This document shows positions 8,558 through 17,998 of a stretch of DNA of 64,000 nucleotides, piece after piece. Source of the stretch: Peribacillus simplex (GTDB lineage Bacteria > Bacillota > Bacilli > Bacillales > DSM-1321); NCBI RefSeq assembly GCF_900156045.1, contig NZ_FTMX01000010.1, positions 1 to 64,000 on the forward strand, in the 5' to 3' direction. A program made the translations under genes and the position numbers. Within the stretch, counting starts at the first letter, position 1. The number at the start of each line of letters is the position of its first letter. The notes below the pieces were generated by a model. That model was not told the DNA's origin. It ran no database searches and saw only the letters and a program-made list of their open reading frames with translations.

Positions 8558-8844
8558 ATTGGAAGGTGGATTCAAAATGATACAGATATTGATGTACGAA
8601 TATTTGCTGAGATGATTATCGAAATACTCAACTATTCATATGAAGATTTTAAAAGGGATTTGGGTTTTGAAAAAAGAGTGACTAAATGATGAAAAAAGAA
8701 AAAAAATAAAGGCAAAGAAGTTTTTTTCAAAGGGCATAGTGAATGAAATTTGTGATTCAATCTTATCTGAGCTAATTTTTAACATCTTAGCTCTTACCTC
8801 AAGAATAATAGTTCGTTTGGCAAAGAGTTTATTTTAACTGATTG

Positions 8845-8977
8845 AATAAGAAGTACTTCTTATAGAACTAACAGGTGCGTTCGTATTATAAGGTTAGCCA
8901 GTTTTTACTGGTGGACCTTTTTTAATTGAATGTATTATACCGGTAGCCCAGGATAGGTAGTACGGATGCGTGGGCGT
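8845..8977. repeat. direct repeat, copy 2 (about 135 bp)
   Basis: This is the partner of 8155-8290, about 690 bp away in the same orientation, with a terminator-like hairpin (gccagt / actggt, then a T-run) at about 8898-8920. Its left edge also carries gaactaacaggtgcgtt, the left end of repeat family A. After the homology ends there is a small cccgt/acggg hairpin. The duplication brackets the yczE fragment. Confidence 0.72.
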
Positions 8978-9195
8978 TGATCCCGTGAAATTACGGGGCT
9001 GACAAAAATGTAAGCCCGTATCTGTCAATCCACTACAGAGTACTTAGCTTTTACTTTCTTTATCGTTATCTAGTTCTTTTACACCGGCTCTGACTTTGTT
9101 GATCATACGACTTCACCCCAATCATTCGAATGGCTTGTATACTAGCGTTTCAACTTGTTCAGCTATAAAAACTATGTTATTATCACAGTATAATT

Positions 9196-9211
9196 TATGA
9201 TCGCGATCATA
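9196..9211. promoter_or_regulatory. candidate TetR operator (palindrome)
   Basis: TATGATCGCGATCATA is a perfect 16-base palindrome about 140 bp before the TetR gene. The ATCGCGATCAT half recurs at 10164-10174, before the amidohydrolase gene. A perfect GATC-centred palindrome also follows the Rieske gene at 11885-11910. This suggests one regulator acting on its own gene and on the catabolic operon. Confidence 0.55.
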
Positions 9212-9349
9212 TAAAAATTTAATAACTTAAAAACTAAAGATACATGACCCGTGTTATGTTAAATATGTAAATATAATTTGGATTTATCTTTTACTATTGG
9301 ACACACAGTCCATTAATGATTATATGGTGCGAAAAGGGAGGGGAACTTA

Positions 9350-10018
9350 ATGGCCAGAAGTGATATACAAATTGAGCGAATGTTAAATTATTTTATTGAT
9401 GCAACAGCCAAACTAATAAAAGAAGAAGGAATCAAAAATATCAGTATAAGAAAAATTGCAAAGGAAGCAGGATACACAAGTTCTACTATCTATAATTATT
9501 TTTCGGAGGTTTCTCACCTCATATTTTTTGCTGGAATGCGCTTCCTAGATAACTATAATGAGGATTTACCAAAATATACTGCAAGAGGTAAAGATCCATT
9601 AGAAAAATATTTATTAGGATGGGAATGTTTTTGTGATCATTCTTTTAGGGAACCTGAATTATATCATGCAATATTTATTGCCGATCTAGGAGAACATCCG
9701 GAGGAACTCTTAAAATATTACTCATCCATATATAAGTCAGATACGATTCAACTTCCGGAAGAATTAGAGGGAATTCTTACTGAGCAAAATTTAAGTAAAA
9801 GAAGTAGATCAGTTTTAGAAAAATATGCAGAAAAAGGGGTATTTAAGAAAGAAGACGTTGAAAAACTTAGTGAAATAACCATCTTGATATGGCAAGGTAT
9901 GATTACATCACTCCTTAATAATCGGGTAACTTATACATCTGAAGAAGCTTCAAGAAAGACAATGGAATATATCCATGATGTAACATTAAATACGGCAAAT
10001 ATGTTAGAAAGTAAGTAA
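9350..10018 (+). CDS. TetR/AcrR-family regulator
   Basis: The 222-residue protein has an N-terminal TetR HTH (IKEEGIKNISIRKIAKEAG, then YTSSTIYNYFSEVSHLI) and a larger helical C-terminal ligand-binding part. The ATG follows a strong site (aaaagggaggg). It is the first gene of the catabolic cluster and has its own terminator, so it is probably transcribed separately. It likely represses the cluster until a pathway intermediate binds. The candidate operator lies at 9196-9211. Confidence 0.9.
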   Translation: MARSDIQIERMLNYFIDATAKLIKEEGIKNISIRKIAKEAGYTSSTIYNYFSEVSHLIFFAGMRFLDNYNEDLPKYTARGKDPLEKYLLGWECFCDHSFREPELYHAIFIADLGEHPEELLKYYSSIYKSDTIQLPEELEGILTEQNLSKRSRSVLEKYAEKGVFKKEDVEKLSEITILIWQGMITSLLNNRVTYTSEEASRKTMEYIHDVTLNTANMLESK

Positions 10019-10032
10019 ATAATCTTATTATT

Positions 10033-10070
10033 AAGAGGCAGAAAAACAGTTTTGTTTTTCTGCCTCTTTT
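10033..10070 (+). terminator. terminator after TetR gene
   Basis: A perfect 16-bp stem (AAGAGGCAGAAAAACA with its complement) and a 4-base loop are followed by TTTT. It separates the regulator from the downstream operon. Confidence 0.9.
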
Positions 10071-10277
10071 ATGTATCAAACTTGAGGGGAGTTAAAAAAT
10101 AGAAAATTTTATCTTTTCAGATATTTACAAAAACTTCAAAACGAATTATACTTTGGTTAAGAAATCGCGATCATTAAAATATCGAGATTTATAAAGAGCT
10201 TTCAAAATAGCGTGTGCAGAATATAATTTAGTGATCATGAAAGCTAACAAACGTTGATTAAGAGAGGAGTTTTTAAA

Positions 10278-11426
10278 ATGATTAATGCAATTGACGAAAA
10301 GAGTGTTACAGGTTCGACAAAAACAAAACAGCTGGTTATTGATTCCGATGTGCATTCGTATTTAAGTTCACTTGATGACCTTGTACCATATTGTAATGAG
10401 TCTCTTCAAAAGCGTTTGAATATTGGTAAATTTAAAAAGCAAGCATTTGAGGGGAAGCTAATCTCTGCAGCAGAATTTCGCTTCCCGGAATGCAGGTATA
10501 TCAACCCCGTTTCGGTTGTACGTGGAGATGCTTTTTCACCAGAAGGGGCCATCCCGGGGTCTGATCCTGAATTTGTAGCTAAAGATTTGTTTGATCGTTC
10601 AAACACACAGTATGGAATTTTAAATTCATGTAATGCAACAATGGGTGCTTTTCATAATATAGATGTCGCTAATGGATTTAATGCAGCTTTTAATGATTGG
10701 CAATATGAGAATTGGATTGAAAAAGACAGCCGGTATACGATGTCTATGCTTGTCTCACCTCTTGATCCCGTGGCAGCGGTAAAGGAAATTGAAAGAATCG
10801 GGAAAAAACCAGGCGTTGTAGCAGTCAATTTACAAACGACTAGTATTCCATTCGGCAATAGACACTTTTATCCTATTTATGAAGCAGCGGAGCACTATGG
10901 ACTGCAAATGCTGATACACCCAGATTCCGAGGCCTCAGGGGAGAACGGCCCAGCACAAGCAGTAGGACCAGCATCAACTTACATGGAATGGCATACTTGC
11001 TTAGGGCTGAATGCGCAAAGAAATATTGTGAGTTTAGTTTGTGAAGGGATTTTTGAAAAGTTTCCTAAACTAAAATTTGTATTTGTAGAATATGGTGTCG
11101 CTGGAATTGTACCGCTTTTGTGGAGAATAGATAAAAATTGGAAGACTCTTCGTGAGGAAGTGCCGTGGTTAAAAGAATTACCTAGCGAATATATTAAACG
11201 AAATGTCCGCTTAGGAACACAGCCAATTGAAGAACCATATCGTCCAAAGGATTTATTGGAAATCATCCAAATGGCTGGGATTGAGGATATGCTTCTTTAC
11301 TGCAGTGATTATCCACACTGGGATGGAGATGAAGCAGAACGAGTATTTAATACTTTTCCAAAGGAATTAAGAAATAAAATCTTTTATGAAAACGCTTTAA
11401 ATACTTATAATTTCAATCGACAGTAG
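10278..11426 (+). CDS. amidohydrolase-family (Amidohydro_2) metal enzyme
   Basis: The 382-residue protein matches the Amidohydro_2/ACMSD-like TIM barrels, which hydrolyse or decarboxylate aromatic-derived acids. VIDSDVHSYL stands where the family has D-x-H, MLIHPDSEAS provides a barrel His, and YCSDYPHWDGD is the conserved C-terminal metal-site Asp motif. I start at the ATG at 10278, 8 bases after AGAGGAG. It is followed after 15 bases by a Rieske ferredoxin gene, suggesting coupled expression. Decarboxylation of an aromatic or ring-cleavage acid is as likely as hydrolysis. Confidence 0.85.
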   Translation: MINAIDEKSVTGSTKTKQLVIDSDVHSYLSSLDDLVPYCNESLQKRLNIGKFKKQAFEGKLISAAEFRFPECRYINPVSVVRGDAFSPEGAIPGSDPEFVAKDLFDRSNTQYGILNSCNATMGAFHNIDVANGFNAAFNDWQYENWIEKDSRYTMSMLVSPLDPVAAVKEIERIGKKPGVVAVNLQTTSIPFGNRHFYPIYEAAEHYGLQMLIHPDSEASGENGPAQAVGPASTYMEWHTCLGLNAQRNIVSLVCEGIFEKFPKLKFVFVEYGVAGIVPLLWRIDKNWKTLREEVPWLKELPSEYIKRNVRLGTQPIEEPYRPKDLLEIIQMAGIEDMLLYCSDYPHWDGDEAERVFNTFPKELRNKIFYENALNTYNFNRQ

Positions 11427-11441
11427 AAAGGAAAATGAAAA

Positions 11442-11858
11442 ATGGGTGAATTAAAAAGCGTTACAGTTTGTTCATCAGAGGATTTAAAACCTGGCCAACG
11501 ACAATTAGTAAAAGTTGATGGATCAGAAATTGCCATCTTTAATAATAATGGTCGTTTATATGCTGTTCGAAATAAATGTCCGCATCAAGGAGTATCAATG
11601 GTATATGGTTCGATAGATGGCACTATGTTACCAAGTGATCCTCATACGTATCAATATGGAAAACACAATGAGATTTTACGCTGTCCTTTACATGGATGGG
11701 GATTTGATATTAAAACGGGGGAATCCTTGTTTGATGCGAAAAATTGTAAATTAAAGACTTATGATGTAGGTCAAGAAGGGGATTCTATTGTTTTGTATCT
11801 TACTAAAGAGCCGAATACTTTTTCATTAATTGAAACCCACGCTTGCAGTGTTTCGTAA
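11442..11858 (+). CDS. Rieske [2Fe-2S] ferredoxin-like protein
   Basis: The 138-residue protein has both Rieske ligand boxes: C-P-H in NKCPHQGVSM and C-x-x-H in LRCPLHGWGFDIKTG. The two boxes are about 38 residues apart, a longer insert than in the smallest ferredoxins of this type (the SDPHTYQYGKHNE stretch). It has no catalytic oxygenase domain, so it should carry electrons rather than oxidise a substrate itself. It is in an operon with the amidohydrolase. No partner oxygenase or reductase is encoded nearby, so its electron partner lies elsewhere or is the KorAB/ferredoxin system downstream. Confidence 0.9.
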   Translation: MGELKSVTVCSSEDLKPGQRQLVKVDGSEIAIFNNNGRLYAVRNKCPHQGVSMVYGSIDGTMLPSDPHTYQYGKHNEILRCPLHGWGFDIKTGESLFDAKNCKLKTYDVGQEGDSIVLYLTKEPNTFSLIETHACSVS

Positions 11859-11884
11859 AAATTAACATAAAAGTTTTTTACTGC

Positions 11885-11928
11885 CATAAAAAGATCGTGA
11901 TCTTTTTATGCATCATGATCTTTTTATG
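11885..11928. terminator. perfect 26-bp palindrome with repeated right arm
   Basis: CATAAAAAGATC and its complement flank a 2-base loop at 11885-11910, and the right arm GATCTTTTTATG is repeated at 11917-11928. It can act as a terminator for the Rieske operon. The GATC core and duplicated half also make it a possible operator for the following aldolase gene. Confidence 0.65.
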
Positions 11929-12047
11929 AAAATATTATATTTTTACTGGATCTTTGCAAAAAAAACTGGCATGTTTCATCGCGTATGAAAATTAGTGTTG
12001 AGAAATTAATTTTTCAAGGTTAATGGTGCATGAAAGGAGTGGAGAAT

Positions 12048-12824
12048 TTGCTGTGGAGTGAATTGAAAACAAAGATGGAAGAACGGCCAATGTTTGGTTG
12101 TTTTGTCACTTTTCCATCTCCTGGTTTAACAGAGTTCATAGCTCAAATGGGTTTTGACTTTACATGTATTGATAATGAACATGGAGCAATGGATTACATA
12201 GTTCTAGAAAATATGATCCGTGGGTCTCAATGTGCGGGGGTACCTTCAATAATAAGAACGCCTGCTAATCGATCAGAATATATTCAAAAGGCATTGGACA
12301 GCGGTGCAAATGGTATTCAAATCCCGATGGTTAATACACTTACAGAAGTAAAAGAAGCGGTAGATGCAGCATACTATCCTCCTTTTGGTAAAAGAGGATT
12401 CGATTTTTTACCAAGAGCCTGTGACTACAGTTTATATCCTAATAAAATGGATTATATGCGAAAAGCTAATGAACAATCGCTGGTTATTCTGCAAATTGAA
12501 ACGGTAGAAGCTACGGAAAACCTTGAACAGCTTTTAACGCTAGAAGGTGTCGATGTCTTTTTTATAGGTCCTTTTGATTTAGCTGTATCAATGGGATATG
12601 CACATGACCCAAGACATCCTAAAGTCATACAAATCATTGAGCGATGTATCACCCTGATTCAGAAAAAAGGAAAAATAGCTGGTATGTATGTTAGTGATGC
12701 AGAACAAACAAGGCAAGCTGTTCAATGGGGAGCCAGCTACATTTTAACAGACTTAACTCAAGCCATGACACAATGGTCAGAACGGTATTTACAAAGTGTA
12801 AAAAAAATTGAGACCACTAAATAG
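12048..12824 (+). CDS. HpcH/HpaI-family aldolase
   Basis: The 258-residue protein matches class II pyruvate aldolases of the HpcH/HpaI family. It shows FTCIDNEHGAMDY, SIIRTPANRSEYIQKALDSG, GIQIPMVNT, LVILQIETVEATENL (metal-binding Glu) and VDVFFIGPFDLAVSMG (metal-binding Asp). The family reversibly cleaves 4-hydroxy-2-oxo acids to pyruvate and an aldehyde. I prefer the TTG at 12048, 8 bases after AAAGGAG; an ATG at 12030 overlaps that site. It fits directly after the hydratase at 17135 in the proposed pathway. Confidence 0.88.
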   Translation: MLWSELKTKMEERPMFGCFVTFPSPGLTEFIAQMGFDFTCIDNEHGAMDYIVLENMIRGSQCAGVPSIIRTPANRSEYIQKALDSGANGIQIPMVNTLTEVKEAVDAAYYPPFGKRGFDFLPRACDYSLYPNKMDYMRKANEQSLVILQIETVEATENLEQLLTLEGVDVFFIGPFDLAVSMGYAHDPRHPKVIQIIERCITLIQKKGKIAGMYVSDAEQTRQAVQWGASYILTDLTQAMTQWSERYLQSVKKIETTK

Positions 12825-12925
12825 CGATATAGAAGACATTTTAATTTATTTGACAATCGAATGTAAGGATACGTTCATGGGTATTTAACTGAACAGACGG
12901 CCTTATATCATGAGGAGTGAAATTG

Positions 12926-14689
12926 GTGAAACATCAACTTTCATGGAAAGTCGGGGGTCAGCAGGGAGAAGGCATTGAGAGTACGGGAGAAATTTTTTCC
13001 AAGGCTTTAAATCGACTAGGCTATTTTTTATATGCATACCGCCACTTTTCATCTCGAATTAAAGGCGGCCATACAAACAACAAGATTCGAGTGAGTACCA
13101 GCAGATTTAGTACAATTGCTGATGATCTAGATATATTAGTAGCTTTTGATCAGGAAACAATTGATTTGAATTATGACGAGCTTCATAGTGAGGGCATTAT
13201 TATTGCTGATTCAAAATTTAAACCCGTCAAACCTGAGGATACGGAAGCAAAATTTTTCGCTGTACCATTCACCGAAATGGCTGCAGAACTCGGTACTCCG
13301 CTTATGAAAAATATGGTCGCCATTGGAGCGACTTGTGCCATCATTAACCTCAATCCAGCCGTTTTTGCGGATGTCGTTAAAGAAATCTTCAGTAAAAAAG
13401 GCAGCAGTGTCGTTCAGAAAAACATGGAAGCAATCTATCAAGGTTATACATCCATGCGGGGAAGTTTAGGGGATGTGCCGCCTCCACTAGCTCTAGCTCA
13501 GGCAGATGGGCAGCAGCGCCTATTCATGATCGGCAATGACGCAATTGCACTCGGAGCACTCGCGGCAGGAGTCCGTATTATGGCGGCGTATCCAATCACG
13601 CCTGCTTCTGAGATCATGGAATATCTCATTGATAAACTGCCTGAAGTGGGTGGGGCAGTCATCCAGACAGAGGATGAAATTGCTGCGGCCACGATGGCAA
13701 TCGGCTCTAACTACGCCGGTACCCGTTCGTTTACCGCCTCCGCTGGTCCGGGGCTTTCTCTGATGATGGAAGCTATCGGATTGTCAGGAATGACTGAAAC
13801 GCCTCTTGTGGTTGTCGATACACAACGAGGGGGGCCTTCCACTGGCTTGCCCACGAAACAAGAGCAATCAGATTTAATGGCGATGATTTATGGCACCCAT
13901 GGTGAGATTCCGAAAGTAGTGATAGCACCGAGCACCGTTGAAGAGGCTTTCTACGATGCAATTGAAGCATTTAATATCGCTGAAGTCTATCAATGCCCCG
14001 TTATATTACTGACTGATTTGCAGCTTTCATTAGGAAAGCAAACTGTTGAACCATTCGATTTCAATAATATAGAAATTCGCCGTGGAAAACTGAAAACAGA
14101 TGAAATCGAAGTGGAGGATGAAAAAGCGTATTTTAAACGATATGAATTGACGGAGGATGGTGTGTCTCCACGAGTGATACCGGGGACAAAAAATGGCATC
14201 CATCATGTGACAGGTGTAGAGCATGATGAAACAGGAAGGCCTTCTGAAGTGTCAGCTAATCGGAAGCTACAAATGGATAAGCGCATGCGTAAGCTAGACC
14301 ATTTACCAGAACGTTTTCCAAATCCTATTAGGGTGCATGCGCCTCATGAAAAGCCTGAGCTTTTGCTAGTTGGGTTCAATTCTACAAGCGGAGCAATCGA
14401 AGAAACAATGAGTCGTTTTGAAAAAGAAGGGATAAAAGTCAACCATATGCACATTAGGCTAATCCATCCGTTTCCTACCGCGGCTGTATTGCCCTTTATC
14501 GAAGCTGCTGAAAGTGTGCTTGTGGTAGAGAATAATGCCACCGGTCAGTTAGCGAATTTAATAAAGATGAATGTTGGATATATAGATAAAATGAAGAGTG
14601 TATTGAAATATGACGGAAATCCATTTCAGCCAATTCACCTTTACAATGCAAGCAAGGAGCTGTTTGAACATGTCCACAACTACGTTTAA
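12926..14689 (+). CDS. korA: 2-oxoacid:ferredoxin oxidoreductase, fused gamma-alpha subunit
   Basis: The 587-residue protein has the KorA architecture. Residues 1-190 form the gamma domain (GGQQGEGIESTGEIFSKAL, then HFSSRIKGGHTN). The alpha domain follows with GNDAIALGALAAGVRIMAAYPITPASEIMEYL, TEDEIAAATMAIGSNYAG and STGLPTKQEQSDL, and a C-terminal transketolase-like segment ends it. With KorB it converts a 2-oxo acid and CoA to an acyl-CoA, reducing ferredoxin. The best start is the GTG at 12926, 8 bases after GAGGAG. In this cluster pyruvate or a pathway-specific oxo acid is as plausible as 2-oxoglutarate. Confidence 0.92.
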   Translation: MKHQLSWKVGGQQGEGIESTGEIFSKALNRLGYFLYAYRHFSSRIKGGHTNNKIRVSTSRFSTIADDLDILVAFDQETIDLNYDELHSEGIIIADSKFKPVKPEDTEAKFFAVPFTEMAAELGTPLMKNMVAIGATCAIINLNPAVFADVVKEIFSKKGSSVVQKNMEAIYQGYTSMRGSLGDVPPPLALAQADGQQRLFMIGNDAIALGALAAGVRIMAAYPITPASEIMEYLIDKLPEVGGAVIQTEDEIAAATMAIGSNYAGTRSFTASAGPGLSLMMEAIGLSGMTETPLVVVDTQRGGPSTGLPTKQEQSDLMAMIYGTHGEIPKVVIAPSTVEEAFYDAIEAFNIAEVYQCPVILLTDLQLSLGKQTVEPFDFNNIEIRRGKLKTDEIEVEDEKAYFKRYELTEDGVSPRVIPGTKNGIHHVTGVEHDETGRPSEVSANRKLQMDKRMRKLDHLPERFPNPIRVHAPHEKPELLLVGFNSTSGAIEETMSRFEKEGIKVNHMHIRLIHPFPTAAVLPFIEAAESVLVVENNATGQLANLIKMNVGYIDKMKSVLKYDGNPFQPIHLYNASKELFEHVHNYV

Positions 14690-15542
14690 AGATTTTAGAA
14701 ACGATGTAAAGCCAAATTGGTGTCCTGGCTGTGGTGATTTTTCTGTTCAGGCAGCGATCCAGCGGGCTGCAGCCAGTGCAGGACTCACACCGGAAAATAT
14801 GGCTGTTATTTCGGGAATTGGCTGCTCAGGTAGGATTTCTGGTTACATTAAATCGTATGGTCTTCATGGCATTCACGGGCGTTCACTGCCAATTGCCCAA
14901 GGTGTCAAAATGGCAAATCGAGATTTGACAGTCATTGCTTCTGGCGGCGACGGTGATGGCTACGCAATTGGGTTGGGCCACACAATCCATGCGATGCGCC
15001 GTAATATCGATCTCACTTATATTGTAATGGATAATCAGATATATGGACTGACAAAAGGACAGACTTCTCCACGTTCTGCTGCTGGATTTGTAACAAAGTC
15101 GACACCGCAAGGCGCAATTGAAAAAACCCTGTCGCCCATGGAATTGGCTGTTTCAAGCGGAGCAACATTTGTAGCTCAAAGCTTTTCTACCGATTTAAAG
15201 GATTTGACTGCCATTATTGAAGCCGGTATAAAGCATAAAGGGTTCTCGTTGATAAATGTGTTCAGCCCTTGCGTCACCTATAATAAAGTAAACACATATG
15301 ACTGGTTTAAAGAACACTTGGTCAACCTGAATGAAGTTGACGGGTACGATCCTACTAGCCGGGAAATGGCTATGGAAACTTTAATCAAATATGAAAGTCT
15401 TGTGAAAGGCATTATTTATCAAGACAAAGATCGTCCATCCTATCAAGATCTCGCAAATGGTTATGCAGATCAATCACTGGCTCATTCCAACATTGAACTT
15501 GATCCGAAGTATTTTGAGAAACTGATGAGTGAGTTTATTTAA
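14670..15542 (+). CDS. korB: 2-oxoacid:ferredoxin oxidoreductase, beta (TPP) subunit
   Basis: The 290-residue protein carries the KorB motifs: PNWCPGCGDFSV (cluster/TPP-site Cys pair), GIGCSGRISGY, the TPP-binding GGDGDGYAIGLGHTIHAMRR, and YIVMDNQIYGLTKGQTSPRS. Its start overlaps the end of the alpha-subunit gene by 20 bases, with AAGGAGC in the preceding gene, so the two are translationally coupled. It binds thiamine diphosphate and, with KorA, passes electrons to ferredoxin. A Bacillus-type ferredoxin gene follows. Length is normal for the family. Confidence 0.94.
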   Translation: MSTTTFKDFRNDVKPNWCPGCGDFSVQAAIQRAAASAGLTPENMAVISGIGCSGRISGYIKSYGLHGIHGRSLPIAQGVKMANRDLTVIASGGDGDGYAIGLGHTIHAMRRNIDLTYIVMDNQIYGLTKGQTSPRSAAGFVTKSTPQGAIEKTLSPMELAVSSGATFVAQSFSTDLKDLTAIIEAGIKHKGFSLINVFSPCVTYNKVNTYDWFKEHLVNLNEVDGYDPTSREMAMETLIKYESLVKGIIYQDKDRPSYQDLANGYADQSLAHSNIELDPKYFEKLMSEFI

Positions 15543-15629
15543 AGAATGGATTGCAGGCGGCGATTTTAGGATACTCACCTTAGCTTTCTAAATCCTTTTT
15601 GGAAAGGGCCGAGATAAAACAGAAGTTAG

Positions 15630-15899
<270 letters not shown>

Positions 15900-16011
15900 C
15901 ATCCAGAGATACTTTATCAGTAAGGAAAAAGATCTTAATGGAATCACTAGCGATAGGGATAATATAGTAAGTCTTATACAATTAGCAGCAAAAATGATAG
16001 GGGAGTGAAAA

Positions 16012-17109
16012 TTGGGGACAAATAGTTTGTTACAATCGATTCCATCCAAAATGAAAGCTGTAGTTGTTACAGAATATGGGGGAGTAGAAAAGCTTGAGGA
16101 ACGGAAAGTACCTGTACCCATTCCTAAGGAAAATGAGGTACTCGTAAAAATCCATGCTTGTGCTGTAAATAATTCAGATATTTTAATGCGTGAAGGTGGC
16201 TACGGAACTGATGCGAAATCCACCGAAAAAGCGGGTTGGAAACGGGAGGCTATTTCTTTTCCGCGTATTCCTGGAACAGATGTTGCGGGGCAAATCGTAG
16301 CGGTCGGTGCCAATATCAATCCAACATGCCTGGGAGAAAAAGTAGTGTTATTTCCATTTTTCTCTTCAGCCCCTGATGGTTTGGAACATATGGCAGATGA
16401 TATAACGTTAATGAGTTCCGAGTGTGACGGTGGATATGCCGAGTATATTACATGGCCTAAGGAATTGTGCAGACCCATGCCGCTGTCTAGTTATGTTGAA
16501 AGTTCTTCTTTTATTGTTAGCTGTTTTACTGCATGGCATATGCTTGAAAAAAGTAAAGTTGTTCCTGGAGAAAAGGTTCTTATTACTGGGGCTACCGGAG
16601 GGGTTGGTTCCTATGCAGTTCAAATCGCCTCAAAAGTATTTGGTGCAAATGTCATTGCACTGGTAAGAGATCTATCCTTAAAAGAAAAAATGATGGAACT
16701 GGGAGCAAGTGAAGTTTTATCGTACAAATCAACAACTTTAGCAGATGATGTTATAAAGGCTGCAGGTTGCAAGGTGGATGTTGTACTGGATGTGGTGGGG
16801 GATCCTTTATTTTCAACTTGTTTGAAGGTACTAAGAAATGGGGGACGGTTAGCAATATCTGGTGCTGTTAGTGGGGCGATTACACAGCTTGATATCCGTA
16901 CAGTTTATTTAAACCACCTTTCAATAATAGGGTGCACGTTAGGTACTCGGAAAGAATTCAATCGAATGCTGGATGCGATCCGGGAAGAGAAAATTAAACC
17001 CCTTATCGATAAGGTTTTTCCATTAGAAAAAGCGCGAGACGCTCAGGAATACTTTAAGAGGTCAGAAAAATTCGGGAAAGTAATATTGCAAAATAAGCTA
17101 GGGAATTAA
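16012..17109 (+). CDS. MDR-superfamily quinone-oxidoreductase-like protein
   Basis: The 365-residue protein has the N-terminal GroES-like fold (MKAVVVTEYGGVEKLEERKVP, then FPRIPGTDVAGQIVAVGA) and a Rossmann domain with ITGATGGVGSYAVQIASKVFGANV. It ends FPLEKARDAQEYFKRSEKFGKVIL. The structural-zinc cysteine cluster is absent, so it belongs with the zinc-independent quinone reductase/enoyl reductase group. The start is the TTG at 16012, 6 bases after GGGAG. It may reduce a double bond or carbonyl of a pathway intermediate. Confidence 0.87.
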   Translation: MGTNSLLQSIPSKMKAVVVTEYGGVEKLEERKVPVPIPKENEVLVKIHACAVNNSDILMREGGYGTDAKSTEKAGWKREAISFPRIPGTDVAGQIVAVGANINPTCLGEKVVLFPFFSSAPDGLEHMADDITLMSSECDGGYAEYITWPKELCRPMPLSSYVESSSFIVSCFTAWHMLEKSKVVPGEKVLITGATGGVGSYAVQIASKVFGANVIALVRDLSLKEKMMELGASEVLSYKSTTLADDVIKAAGCKVDVVLDVVGDPLFSTCLKVLRNGGRLAISGAVSGAITQLDIRTVYLNHLSIIGCTLGTRKEFNRMLDAIREEKIKPLIDKVFPLEKARDAQEYFKRSEKFGKVILQNKLGN

Positions 17110-17134
17110 TTCAAATACGAGGAGGGCTCTCTAT

Positions 17135-17929
17135 ATGAATAGAGTAGTGTCTAATAAAATTAAAGATCTTGCAAATTATTTAATTGAAGCCGAGAAGAGT
17201 CAAAAACCGAATAACCCATTAACTGAAGTGGAGCCAGATTTAACATTAGACGAAGCTTATGAAGTTCAGCTTCAAGTGGTTCAGGATAAACTATCACAAG
17301 GACTAAAAATTGTTGGTAAAAAAATTGGTCTAACTTCTCGTGACATGCAAATCATGTATGGCATTGATACGCCGGATTGCGGTCATTTATTTGAAAATAT
17401 GCTGGTTGAAAATAACCATGAGGTATCCTTTAAAGATGTCATCCAGCCGAAGATCGAATGTGAAATCGCCTTTGTGTTAAAGAAAGATTTAAAGGGTCCG
17501 AATGTTACCGTTGAAGATGTTCTTCAAGCAACCGATTATGTTCTCCCTTCTATTGAAATAATCGATAGTAGAATTAAAGATTGGAAGGTGAAATTGCAAG
17601 ATACGGTAGCGGATAATGCCTCTTCTGGTCTTTATGTCCTTGGGGATAAACCTGTTTCAGTGGATGAATTTAATCTTCCTGATATCACCATGAAAGTGTA
17701 TCAAAATGGTCAATTGATGAAAGAAGGCGTAGGAAAAAACGCTATGGAGCACCCTGCAGCTTGTGTTGCATGGCTTGCCAATAAATTGGCAGAGTTCGAT
17801 GTGGTATTAAAAGCTGGAGAAGTGATTCTTTCTGGAGCCCTTGCTACTACTATTGATGTTGTACCAGGTGATGAATTTACAGCTGTATTTGAACATTTAG
17901 GAGAGGTGAAAGTTACATTCACAAAATGA
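17135..17929 (+). CDS. 2-keto-4-pentenoate hydratase / oxalocrotonate decarboxylase family
   Basis: The 264-residue protein fits the MhpD/DmpE/DmpH family: LTLDEAYEVQLQVVQ, KKIGLTSRDMQIMYGIDTPDCGHLF, PKIECEIAFVLKKDL (metal-binding Glu residues), LPSIEIIDSRIKDWK and GEVILSGALATTI. These enzymes hydrate 2-keto-4-pentenoates to 4-hydroxy-2-oxo acids or decarboxylate oxalocrotonate. The product would suit the HpcH/HpaI aldolase upstream. AGGAGGG precedes the ATG. This is the strongest single sign that the cluster processes meta-cleavage-type intermediates. Confidence 0.92.
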   Translation: MNRVVSNKIKDLANYLIEAEKSQKPNNPLTEVEPDLTLDEAYEVQLQVVQDKLSQGLKIVGKKIGLTSRDMQIMYGIDTPDCGHLFENMLVENNHEVSFKDVIQPKIECEIAFVLKKDLKGPNVTVEDVLQATDYVLPSIEIIDSRIKDWKVKLQDTVADNASSGLYVLGDKPVSVDEFNLPDITMKVYQNGQLMKEGVGKNAMEHPAACVAWLANKLAEFDVVLKAGEVILSGALATTIDVVPGDEFTAVFEHLGEVKVTFTK

Positions 17930-17998
17930 TAGGAGCTATCTAATTAAATAGGACTCTAAACAAACTGTGAACTTTTGCTTTTAAGAGGGGAGCTTTAC

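Larger units (their letters stand above)
8558..9349. other. decayed intergenic DNA
   Basis: A short frame at about 8590-8690 (ending IIEILNYSYEDFKRDLGFE) looks protein-like but has no start or recognisable family. The rest contains the second direct repeat and the operator before the TetR gene. No intact gene is visible. Confidence 0.5.

Noticed and set aside
12452..12652. Minus-strand frames within the aldolase, korA and korB genes
   Set aside because: They are mirror frames of conserved coding sequence and lack start signals.
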